Shown here one piece after another: positions 1-9,599 of a stretch of DNA of 64,000 nt. Position numbers and translations under genes: made by a program. A model generated the notes under the pieces. It saw nothing but the letters and a program-made list of their open reading frames with translations. It made no database searches and had not been told where the DNA came from. The stretch covers positions 13,046,253 to 13,110,252 of the forward strand of contig OU744725.1 of assembly GCA_916613615.1 (NCBI GenBank), in the 5' to 3' direction. The stretch is from Steromphala cineraria. Taxonomy: Eukaryota; Mollusca; Gastropoda; Trochida; Trochidae. How positions within the stretch are numbered: the first letter of the stretch is position 1; each line of letters begins with the position of its first letter.

Positions 1-1318
1 ATAACTATGTACATGTAACATCGCATCATCACAAAACATCAACAGTTACCTAGTGTTATATAAAGTATATGTACTTACAGAAATAGAAATAAAATGCTTT
101 TAGACGAGTATTTGTCTAAACAAACTTAAAATTTGAATTTTAGATATTCCGGCATAATTATTTCCCTTACGTTTGCTTATAAGGAGTAAAGGAGAGAAAA
201 CTTGTCACATAATTATAAACCTCAAAATTATATCAAAGTCTAAATGCAAGTTTCTTATGCAGGCTGTAGTATGCAATTACAAACGAGCTGTAATCTTAGT
301 GCGATCGGGTAAACTGCTTTGTTTAATGAAATATATCTTAGTTATTGCTTATTTGTACCATGATTTTGAAATCCATAAAATAATAAAACAAACGCCATCA
401 GGAGAGATGGCTTATCCCCCCGGCCCCCGGATTTATTTAGTTTTAGCATATATTTTGATATACTGATTGTGTGAAAAAAATTGTATGCATACATGCTGCT
501 AATATTGTTTGACTTTTGATAAACATCATAAGACTATGATGAACCACATCTAGGTGTTTTTAAATAGTAAATGCTTATGTTATGCCCTTTCCTCAAGTTC
601 CTCATGTTGATGTGAAGAGAGAGCAAAACAACAATCCTGTTTGATGGAATATGCTGTTTGATTAAAACATCTCCATTCCTTGGTGAGACACAGTTTAGAA
701 TTATAACGGTAATGTTGGAATGAAGAATGTCATTGAGTTTAAACTCCCTGCAATTTGAAAACACCAAATGACATATTTGTTAACAGTTTCATTGAGCTAG
801 TCCTAATGGTTTTCAAATTCTGCTCCGGAAATGTATTTCTAAATTGTGTTTCCATGGAAACCGAAAAAATTCCAGAAAGTTGAAAATCCCAAAAGGCACA
901 ACTACATGTCATGATTGGTCAATATACTTAGTTTCATTGAGCTAGCCCTAGGACTAGTGTGAAAAAAACTTACTTATTTCAAAGACATCTTTAAAAATAA
1001 CATTTTATGAGCCAAATAATAAAAGATAAAAGATAAACGCTGAAACTACACATTGTATTTGTTAGAACTTAAAGTAATCTAAACTATCAAACTTCAGCCA
1101 AGTTTACTGGTCATAGTCAATAACACCCCCCGCCAAAATGTTTTCATTATAGCTCCAAACATATTCGTCCATAATCACGGATCAAGGGCTAACACTCCCT
1201 AAAAATATCATGCTTCTGATTTTCGAAATCAATCATGCTCTTATACCCTGAAGACACACGTCATATTTGGTTATCATATCCTTAGTATCTGAGAAGAGTT
1301 TTCCTTTTTACATTGACG
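1..1318. other. non-coding AT-rich stretch
   Basis: No exon, transposase motif or structured repeat was recognised. Short open frames (for example 173-466 on the plus strand and 534-767 on the minus strand) lack recognisable domains and look like chance frames in AT-rich DNA. Confidence 0.5.
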
Positions 1319-1328
1319 GACGGACATA

Positions 1329-1411
1329 CATTCTCTCCCCACAGAGGCAACTCAGTCATACCTGAATAGCTAATTCAGGTATGACTGAGTTGCCTCTGTG
1401 GGGAGAGAATG
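1329..1411. mobile_element. 83-bp perfect palindromic element with 9-bp target duplication
   Basis: Two 39-base arms (1329-1367 and 1373-1411) are perfect reverse complements around a 5-base loop. The element begins CATTCTCTCC and ends GGAGAGAATG. It is flanked by a 9-bp direct repeat, acggacata, at 1320-1328 and 1412-1420. The outer 20 or so bases match the ends of the 356-bp element at 18987-19342, which also has a 9-bp duplication. Nine-bp duplications are typical of Mutator-like transposons, so this is probably a minimal non-autonomous relative. Perfect arms suggest a young insertion. The family assignment is inference. Confidence 0.8.
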
Positions 1412-1598
1412 ACGGACATAAGGACCGATCTCAAACCTTCATGGCGAGGGATATTACAAGAAGAACTAATAGGTCAGATGATTCTTGAGTCAGAGAATGA
1501 CAGTCCCCACCTCCATTAGAAGGTCAATATTTTTTAGTCAGGGCATTCGCGAACATTCTCTTACAACTTCGCGAATATATTGACCACCATGGGTATAA

Positions 1599-2566
1599 AG
1601 CCCCCGTCACAACCCGTCGTACGTGCAGCTGCGTGCTGTCTACCGACAAAAACGTGGGGTAAATTGGGGAATTCGTGCGTCCTCTTTACCGACGCCGTAC
1701 CGATTTTGGACAAATTTAGAGCACGCAGACTCGTCGTAGAACTTTTAGTGCATGCAGAACTTTCGCTGCGTGCAGTCTACGAACGGGATGCGAATTTTCC
1801 TCCGTACGATCGACGTGCGTGCCCTGTACGACAACCGCACGCACAACGCACCGACATCGTGCGTTTTTTTCAAGCTTACCCACTCAAACTTTCTCTACGA
1901 ACGACGCACGTTGCACGTGCGTACAACGTGCGTTGTACGTGCGTAGTTCGTGCTTACTCGGCACGTCCAAAAGTTTAACTATCAAATAATTAAAGAAAAC
2001 TCACGTCGATCGTACCGAGTAAGCACGTACTACGTACCGAGTAAGCACGTACAACGCACGTTTTGGGCATCTTTTTTAGGATATAAGCCGAGCCGACGGA
2101 CGATTGCCATCATTTGAAGAGAACATGCTCTTGTAGCATCAGGACCCGGAGCGATGGAAAGGGTGGCATCTTATGGCTCCAGCACATGTGACAATGTGTA
2201 CTAAGCACCTGTCAATCGGGCGGGAAAAACCTCGTTGCACTCGCACGCACTTACAACGTGCGTGGTGTAAGGACACTGTACGCGAGACATACGACAATGT
2301 GACAATCGCACATCACACGCACGTTGTACGCACGTTGTACGCACGCCACACGCACGGACCACGTGCGCATCGTACGATGCACGCAGCTCCTCACTGCCAG
2401 ACGTGTCGACGGGCTACGTACGTACGACGTGCGTGTGACGTGCGTTGGCAAACTCCCTCTCTGTTCTTGATAAATCCACTCTACGTTTTCAGAAAAACGT
2501 AGCGACCGTGGCCTCCCCAAAAAACGTACGAACGAATTGCACGCACGATGGGTTGTGACGGGGGCT
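1599..2566. mobile_element. PIF/Harbinger-like non-autonomous element with ACGTGCGT subterminal repeats
   Basis: The inverted termini AGCCCCCGTCACAACCC (from 1599) and their complement (ending 2566) are flanked by TAA at 1596-1598 and 2567-2569, a 3-bp duplication of the TWA type typical of PIF/Harbinger elements. The interior is strikingly GC-rich for this window. It is built from many permuted copies of ACGTGCGT, CGTACG and TTGTACG on both strands. Long open frames here are by-products of this stop-poor repetition. No transposase is recognised, so the element should depend on a partner in trans. Confidence 0.75.
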
Positions 2567-2979
2567 TAAGGCAAAAGGTTTGGAGAGTAGGAATCGGGTG
2601 TTTCATCCCTCGACGTGACATAGGAACGTCGGCATGGTTGAAATTAACACCTATGATACAGTCCTGTTGTCTGTTTTGGGTCATGATCATATGTGTGGAA
2701 TATCACAAATTTGTTAACACTCAGTTCACCGATTTGACGTTCGACCAGCTTCTTGTTATTGATAATATTAAAATTCTTTTACAAAATGTTGACCCACATA
2801 GGAAATGTGTACAGTACAGGTAAGATGCACGTGTTCCCCAGGAGCGTAGTGACACTTATACCTTAAAGGTGCTAATTACTAGGAGACCCAAACTGGGGCC
2901 ACTTAAATTACAAGTTATGCATTGAAGAAGCAATCCTCGACGAAGTTAGATAAACGGCAAATCTGTTCTAAGCTCTGAC

Positions 2980-3266
2980 ATAACTTAATTAAGAACAGAG
3001 GTCAATGTAATCGAAAGTAAATGTGTATGTTTTGAGGAATCTTTGTCTGGATTAAAAACTGATATCAATAAAATAGTGTGAGAGATGAAAACTATTCACT
3101 TATGTCGGACGTTGACACTGTTGCAGATAGTGTTGGTGCTATAAGTGAAATGATTGCAAGTGTAAACGCTGAACTTGATATACATGTACTCGAGTCGTTC
3201 AGCCGACGAGATAACACTGCTTTTATGGCGTCGAAGAAGGCAAAGGTGAAAAGTCAATGTTTTTTT
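2980..3266 (+). pseudogene. LINE ORF1-like remnant
   Basis: A conceptual reading from about 2980, with one in-frame stop and a frame change near 3085, gives a charged coiled-coil-like stretch. It ends in VLESFSRRDNTAF, close to the E-[SN]-[YF]-SRRDN motif common at the end of the coiled coil in ORF1 proteins of invertebrate non-LTR retrotransposons. No full ORF1, endonuclease or reverse transcriptase follows. It is read as an old fragment; a short exon of a host gene is less likely. Confidence 0.45.
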
Positions 3267-3448
3267 TTTTAAAGCAATCAGTGTTTACGTTACATTCGAA
3301 ACATGACAGCCACCGGACATGCATTGCAGGCAGAAATTTGATTGATAAAAGACATTTAAAACGTTTATACTTTCACTGAAAAAGATTTCTTCTGTTGTAG
3401 TGAAAAATCTCGCCTAAAACTTGATCTTATGAATCCAACCCTTGTTAC

Positions 3449-3692
3449 TTTTCATCGGGATTAATGTGGACTTTATAGTGGACAGTGCTGATCCCCTGTG
3501 AAATATAATACCCGTTTTCGTCAACAATCTTCCAAGACATCTCAGCGACGGCAGGCGACGTCACGCTGACGAGCTGAGCCCCTTGAACTGCACAGTCCTC
3601 CCTGGCTGAGAACCAGTCTCTCCCTGATCCCGACACAAACAGACATGAAGATATGTTGTTTTGGAAATCATAGAAGGCGTCCGGACACTCAG
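3449..3692 (-). CDS. C-type lectin gene, exon 2 (N-terminal half of the lectin domain)
   Basis: The exon encodes AECPDAFYDF...NISSCLF...WFSAREDC..QGAQLVSVTSP. This fits the start of a C-type lectin-like domain: first Cys after a Pro-Asp/Gly aromatic stretch, SC[LY], then W..A...C...GA.LVS[VI].S. A good acceptor (atatttcag) precedes 3692. The exon needs one base from upstream (G|CT = Ala), exactly what the signal-peptide exon at 9509-9575 supplies. The low end is placed at a GTAACA donor after 3449; reading on instead gives a stop after ...INPDEK. The second half of the domain (WIGL, WND, final Cys) is not in this exon and was not found to the left. The stretch after VDENG is unlike the family, so the true donor could lie earlier, near 3490. 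Role: a secreted carbohydrate-binding or pattern-recognition type protein, by family. Confidence 0.8.
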
Positions 3693-3865
3693 CTGAAATA
3701 TACACGAGAAACATGATTAAATTACACTTGTGACGTCAGCCTATTGTTCTCTCGCTCCAGTATTTTTCTGTTATGGAGCGTTACATTTTTAATTCATATT
3801 TCAACTTCATTAAGATGTTACTGTATGTAGTTGAATAAGCATTTAGTTGAGTGTAATTTAAGTCA

Positions 3866-3971
3866 GGTAATATCCTCGTAACTCTCGATTCCTTGCAAAT
3901 AATGGCTTTCGGTCCCTGGGGTCCTCAGGCCATTATTTTGCAGGAATCGAGAGTTACTCGGACATAACCCT
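3866..3971. repeat. short foldback element (MITE-like)
   Basis: GTAACTCTCGATTCC at 3878 onward pairs with GGAATCGAGAGTTAC ending at 3957, and pairing continues inward (TGCAAATAATGGC / GGCCATTATTTTGCA) with one indel. Weaker pairing extends out to about 3866 and 3971. It lies inside the long lectin intron. No convincing target duplication was found. Confidence 0.65.
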
Positions 3972-4061
3972 ATACATAACAGATTGGAGGGTTTAATTAT
4001 GTAATCAGTGGTCAATACAAAATGTTAACATTTCCTCGGAGATTTTGAAATGTGTTTATGG

Positions 4062-4082
4062 GTGTGTGTGTGTGTGTGTGTG
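4062..4082. repeat. (GT)n microsatellite
   Basis: About ten GT dinucleotides in a row, within the lectin intron. Confidence 0.9.
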
Positions 4083-4339
4083 AGAGCATAAGGACGATGT
4101 ACAGGGAGGGGTTAGCCATAGGAAATTGAAAATAATCAACATTTAAAAGGTTATACAATATAGATAACAAGACAAGCTCCAGGTTTTCCAATTTCCAGCA
4201 AGATGGAAACTCTAGACGGAAGTGACTCTGGTAAAAATTTAAAACTTTGTCTATTTCCACAATAAACTTTCATAAAGAGAACGTCACATATGAGCTTTAA
4301 CTCGGTCCGATCCGGCGATTTGAAGGGCCATGGAAGGAT

Positions 4340-4700
4340 ATTGATGTTCCCATTGGAGAGCAGCTGTTAGTTCTTGCTATGTTGAACCTGGAGTTGCTTC
4401 TTGAGATATTTCCCGACGTCGCTCAAGGATGTTACGTATAAGGCCGGTGTACTCACTTGCTGTTAAATTGCCCTTGACCACTCTGATCTACGGTTGTAGG
4501 AGAGTTCTCCCCACTTCACGACGCTTCAATTTCTTATCGGTCAACCTCACCGACACACTTCTGAAAAAATCGCTTGTCGCTTACGTCTCTTGAATGCCAT
4601 TCCTGCTCCGCTGTCGTGGATGAAGTTGCAACAGAATGTACCGAAGAGAACCAACCCCTGACGTTTGGTCGGACGGTGTCCTCAGTAGGGCCAGCCTGAC
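4340..4700 (-). other. possible eroded transposase segment, unassigned
   Basis: This block is richer in GC than its surroundings. On the minus strand a broken reading includes VKGNLTASEYTGLIRNIL, which loosely resembles the G.[LM]T...Y...L stretch of Tc1/mariner-type transposases. No catalytic residues could be placed and the frame is interrupted. Only a degraded transposon of some kind is suggested. Confidence 0.25.
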
Positions 4701-4720
4701 CATAATCACGTACGTCGGAT

Positions 4721-4880
4721 TATTATACAATTATTGACTTCAGTTGAGGTGAATCCAATGGTTTATTGACCTCGGAACAGTTATGTTTACCGAGGCGACA
4801 GCCGAGGTGAACATAAGTTTCCGAGGTCAATAAACCATTGGATTCACCGATAACTGAAGTCAACAACTGTTTTATTATAT
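4721..4880. repeat. foldback MITE
   Basis: TGACTTCAGTT.(.)GGTGAATCC and the following AATGGTTTATTGACCTCGG on the left have near-perfect complements on the right (CCGAGGTCAATAAACCATT, GGATTCACCGATAACTGAAGTCA). The outer ends are TATTATA / TTATTATA. A related half-copy with GTTATGTTGACC...GGTCAACATAA and TATAATAA ends lies at about 4990-5115, so this family has at least two copies side by side in the lectin intron. Confidence 0.7.
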
Positions 4881-5115
4881 GATTTATGAAAGTTTCAGTT
4901 ATTTTGAAAACTATTCACTTATTTAAAGTTTTTTCGGAAGCAACTCTTTACGGCGCTGCTCGTAGTGGCGATCTTTTTTTAGCTCCAGGTCATTGGATTG
5001 TTATGTTGACCTCGCGTGACGTTTCCCGCGGTCAACATAAGGTTTGATCATTGTCGGTGACCACCTTCCTCGACCAATCAGAAGACAGATCACTCGTCCT
5101 TCATATAATAATACA

Positions 5116-6039
5116 CTTTAGACGTCAGCCTATTGTTATTTCGCTCAGTTATTCTTCTGTAATTGAGCGTTACATCTTACTTTAAGTTTTTCACTTGAAA
5201 TTTCATAGTGAGTACGATTTAAGGTGTGTATGTACATTTAGGTAATGCCATTCAATAGCCATTCACAATTACCAAAGTCTCTCCCCCCCCCCCCCCCTAT
5301 TTTTTTAACTACGCCAAGCAGTAATAAAATAAATAATATATTCACCATGGAGACAGACACTGACTTCCGTCTCCCTTTCAAAGATCTCTCTGTAGAAGAT
5401 CTAGGTCATATACTGAGGACATGTCTACCGGAATCTTATTCACTCCAACCTGGAAATCCACTACCTGACCAGAAACTCTCTACAGTAATGAAAATCTATA
5501 TGCCACTCAAAGGCCCTCGATCACTAACAACAACAATCTCATAATAATATGATACAAACATTAAGCTTCATCACTTCTAACTACCCTTCGGCCCAAGTCA
5601 TTAACATCTTGACTATCGATAAAGTAAGGTCACTGCCAAACCGCATAAGTTGTTGTGACGACGCCATTCAGTGACACGTTTCCTTTTATCAACGAGATTG
5701 GTTACCCATTAAAGAACTAAGTAAGCATTGGCGTCACTAACAAACGTGGAAAGACTTTAAAATATGATCCTTATCTACCAATGAAAGTCAGTTGGGATGA
5801 ATATTTTCCCGCATTAAAAAATATTGTTCTGATAAAGAAAAACATGAGGACTTTCACGAGATTTGCGCATTTTTACTCTTTTGCAAATTACTTACATTCT
5901 TTGAAAGGTTATATTATCATGAGTTTAGTGTAGAACATTTGTATCAATAAACAAGCAAAATTAGTACACAAACGGTATTATGAACTTAACATGTGATATT
6001 GATCAAGCTCATTTTATAGGTTTTGTAGTGTCTCATATA
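5116..6039. other. lectin intron, no gene seen; C15 run
   Basis: The stretch holds a 15-base C homopolymer at 5283-5297 and otherwise unique-looking AT-rich DNA. The open frame at 5245-5544 on the plus strand runs through the C tract, has no recognisable domain and lies antisense within the lectin intron, so it is not called. Confidence 0.45.
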
Positions 6040-6262
6040 GACATTCTACAATCCGTCAATATTTGGTAGTTCCACCAAGCACATAGATCTCAGCTTGTAG
6101 CCTCATTCTCATACCCCTCACCAGTCCACACGTCCCAAAATGTCCCATACGTGTTCCAGAGGCTTGATATCAGGACTAATTGCTTGTTTTGGAATGCGAT
6201 TAAGAGCATTGTTCTGGATAACATACGTCAGAGCTCAAAGCAATGAAGCTGAGCATTGTTAT
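6040..6262 (-). pseudogene. Tc1/mariner transposase fragment (C-terminal catalytic part)
   Basis: On the minus strand the reading gives (with breaks) NNALNRIPKQAISPDIKPLEHVWDILGR. This matches the Tc1/mariner signature around the third catalytic acid: W/P-A-x-SPD(L/I)NP(I/L)E(H/N)VWD. Stops and frame changes follow directly. It is a separate, differently diverged copy from the element at 7145-7975, and is inactive. Confidence 0.7.
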
Positions 6263-7144
6263 CCCTGAATATCAGTCAGTCAATATTTTTCTCATCTTCC
6301 GTGCAAAGCTTAAAAGGTCAGTTCCCAAACCTATTCATTTGAGCCTTGCTGCCAACACTATACTTTCCTGTGCTTGCTCTCTAGCTTACTATGAGGGAAA
6401 GCCATAGTCCAATCAAAAAGCCCTTTTCAAAACCAAATCAGACTGACAAAAACATGGCGGCCTTTCTGTCGAAGTCAGTGGACTAAAAAAATGAAAGAGG
6501 GAGTAGCGCCTTTAAAGTGCATTTCGATATAATTCACTTAATTTCAAGTTTAATCAATTTGTGCAAGTACTTCAACACCGAAAACAACCGAGGAATTGAT
6601 TGTTTGAAAAGAATTGACAAACTTGATTACTCAGGTCAACAAACATTAGATTCATAAAACAGCGTCGGTGATTTGATGTAGCAAGGGACATAACTTGAGG
6701 TAACAAATTAGTGCCGGAGAGGACGCGGTCATCAAACCAGACATGTCGAGGGTCGACAGCAAGGGTATTATAAGGGGGTTTCCGATAACCGATTTTTGAA
6801 TTTTCCTTCCTTTCACTTTTTTATCACAAAGAACATACGATTAAGAATTACCAATTATTTGATTGAACATCTCTCATTGATTAAGAGTAACGATTACTGT
6901 TAATACTGAAAATAGTCCTCAGACTGAGAAAAAGAAGATAAGCAAAACAATTTTTTATTGAGAGAACAATCATTTGGTCATTTGCAAGAGAAGTTTTGTA
7001 ATCGTGTTGGCACTGAAAGTGCATGAACATAAAGAGGGAAATGGACATGGAATTTCATCCAAAACACATGGATGCTTAAGTATTGTCACTACAAGCTCTT
7101 AGTGTGTGCAACCCGATCAAAGCAGCTTAAAGTGAATCAGTGTT

Positions 7145-7975
7145 TCAAGAATCACCAAACATCGGTAACGTGTGGTGCCACCACGTGCGCGAATAACTGC
7201 AGCCACTCTTTCTTGATATACCCCTAACCAGGTTCCTTAATTGATCGAGGTTTTGTACAGGAGGATACCTTCTTTGTATCCGACGACCCAAAATATCTCA
7301 AACATGCTTGATTTGGTTCATATCAGGTGACATTGCTGTCCATGGAATTCGTGCAACAACATTATTTTCCAGATGTTGGTTTACAGCAAGTGAACGATGG
7401 GGTCTTACATTGTCGTCCTTGAACAAGGGTCTTGTGGCAAGTCTGTGGTCATCGAAATGATCAATAATTACAGGATCCAGAACATCCTGAATGTAGCGAA
7501 CGCCTGTGAGTGAACCCTGTATAGTCACCAAATCGAGTCTACAGTGTAGGAGAAGCAAATGGTTCCTGGGTATTCCTGGTCCTCCATACGCGGGCTCGGC
7601 CATCAACAGCATACAGGAGGAAACGACTTTCGTGTACTCTGCTCCATGATCTCAGGTTCCACCTCTGTGGTGATTTGTGAACATTGGACGCCTGATGACC
7701 CTTATTGCCCTTTATCCGACAGCTTTGAGGAGATTTTTAAGAGTTTGCTTGCTCAAGCGGCGATGAGGTAACCATATACGTTTCAGATGGGTGCTTGAAG
7801 CAAACGGCAGGCGTCTAACATTGTCATAACAAAGTTCTTTCCTTTGGTCTACCTGATCGTGGAAGGTCCCTCTCACCATTTGTTTGTGCATGCTTATGAC
7901 AGTTAGTGGAAGTGAGTTCTTCTGGCAATTTCCTTGCAAGAAAGTCCTGCCCGATGAATCCCAATGATCTGCCAT
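7145..7975 (-). pseudogene. Tc1-like transposase pseudogene
   Basis: Going down from 7975 on the minus strand, pieces align in order with a Tc1-type transposase. First comes an H-R-R-LSKQTLKNLLKAVG stretch (second helix-turn-helix region). Next is VHESRFLLYAVDGRARVW, where the usual DESRF aspartate is His. Then LTGVRYIQDVLDP, DDNVRPHRS (QDNARPH motif), AMSPDMNQIKHV and a C-terminal tail ending near 7145. The codon after KHV should be Trp (VWD) but is a stop, TGA, at about 7295-7297. A frameshift lies near 7612-7715. The first catalytic acid is lost and the N-terminal DNA-binding part is missing or unrecognisable. AT-rich flanks (about 6920-7000) probably hold the eroded terminus. Confidence 0.88.
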
Positions 7976-8029
7976 CTCATTCGTGTCATTGTCAATGAGA
8001 AGTGAAACAAGTTTTCTTATGTTTGATTT

Positions 8030-9110
8030 CCCAAGAGGTTGAAAATGACAATATATTTTATCAGTTTTTAAGCAACGTCTTCAAGATATGTCTGTACAAG
8101 AATGGTCTATGTCCATACACAAATCTAAATGTCTTAATTACTATTCAACGCATAAATCTTTACTGGTGCCAGAGTTTATAAGATAAGGCATTAATTCGGC
8201 TATTCTGGTAACATTAAAGACGAATTCCATGTACTGTTTAAATGCTCAAAATATTCTCATCTTCGTAATAGATACTTAGCATTTGTATTATATCCTGTAA
8301 GAGATAAAAAAATAAAAAAATATATAAAATATTGATCTAATCAAAGCAATAGCAATGTATTTAAAACATGTCTTCTAATGTCGAAATGTTGTTACCACGT
8401 GATATCAAATATTATCTGCCTCTGTACTATAAACCTAATGGCCCGAAATACTGAATAAACTTTTTTTTTAAATCTAATCTGAAACAATTGGTAATGAAGT
8501 CGGAACCGATCCTTAAATACCCAATACCCAATGTGATTGTTTGAAACTTCAAATTGGTTTGTGCAACACATGGGTGGCAGTATCACGTGCATGTGATTGC
8601 GTTCGTTTTTTTTCAAGAAGTAAGACCTTATTTTATCACCAACAGAACATATACATTTACCAATGAAAAACTAAGAATTAAGTTAAAGATGACCTACTTG
8701 CGAGCTCATTTTGGGAATGGGACATCATTTGTGCATTCTTATAAAATTTTATTGAATATTGCAAAATAATAAATTATGTTCACTCTTTGTACGCAACTGA
8801 TTGAATTAACCTAGTGTTATATTTGGGTAAGGCTTCAAATTTATGTTTTATGTTCTATCTACATAAACTAACAAAACGCAGCACGAAGTTTCCATCAAAA
8901 GAGTTTGTTATCTCCAATCAAAAACCCCTAAAGGGCTTAAAAACATTTCGTTTCCCGTTCGTTATTATAATGAATCAAATCAGAAATTATTCTTTTCACA
9001 ATGAGTGATCAATGTCAGGTCAGCTGAAGTTATTTTATTGACGTTCAAACTAAATACGGAAAGCATGGTTCATGTCAAAATGCCTTTGAATGCCTATTAA
9101 CAAATTTAAT
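8030..9110. other. lectin intron, nothing recognised
   Basis: AT-rich sequence with several chance frames of 64-74 codons and no domain, clear repeat or splice-bounded exon that I can support. Confidence 0.4.
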
Positions 9111-9117
9111 ATAGCAT

Positions 9118-9232
9118 CGTTGATTGCACAACTAACTTTGATTGCCCCCAATGAGGCTCCTCCCATCCTAACCCACAACGTCGGCGTAATAAAACAGAGG
9201 CTGTATCAACATTTCATGACTTGATCTGCCTA
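9118..9232 (+). mobile_element. truncated copy of the CATTCTCT Mutator-like MITE
   Basis: From about 9118 the sequence follows the right part of the element at 18987-19342 (TTTGATTGCC..., CACAACGTCGGCGTAATA, AACAGAGGCTGTATCA, CATTTCATGACTTGATC). It then diverges after CTGCCT at about 9230, just before the terminal GTGGG.AGAGAATG would be expected. The left half and the right tip are missing. Confidence 0.7.
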
Positions 9233-9508
9233 CTAGTAAGTGAACAAACTTTCGTTATGAGGCTGAAACTGTAAGAAACTTTAACTAGGCAATGACAATG
9301 AGGGGACATAAACCAACAAAACTTACAAAATAAAATTATTGAACTGTACGTACACTACCAAGTTTTTCCCATAACCATTGTTTTGTAAGAAAATCACTAC
9401 AATGAGCATCTATCAAATTCGGTCCCTCTTTCTCTGAGAATTGACTCTCAGATAACAAAACGCCTACAAAAACATTCATTTAAAATTATTCATCTTTTTT
9501 CCACTGAC

Positions 9509-9575
9509 CTGTTTTACCAACAATCATCGCCGTGTACAAAATCATTACAGAAAATATAAATCCAATTCGGTCCAT
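9509..9575 (-). CDS. C-type lectin gene, exon 1 (signal peptide)
   Basis: ATG at 9575 (minus strand, context GAAGATGG) opens 22 codons, MDRIGFIFSVMILYTAMIVG followed by KT. This is a charged start, a hydrophobic core and a small-residue end, as in a secretory signal peptide. It stops at a strong donor (ACAG|GTCAGT) with one base left over. That base joins CT at the lectin exon (3692) to make Ala, so cleavage before AECPD is likely. The intron would be about 5.8 kb. That the two exons belong to one gene is inferred from strand, order, phase and the fit of a leader to a secreted lectin. Confidence 0.7.
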
Positions 9576-9599
9576 CTTCTTCAAGTAAACTAATCGTGT

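Noticed and set aside
1580..2690. Overlapping open frames of 64-132 codons on both strands
   Set aside because: They run through ACGTGCGT repeats that lack stop codons; composition is low-complexity and there is no domain.
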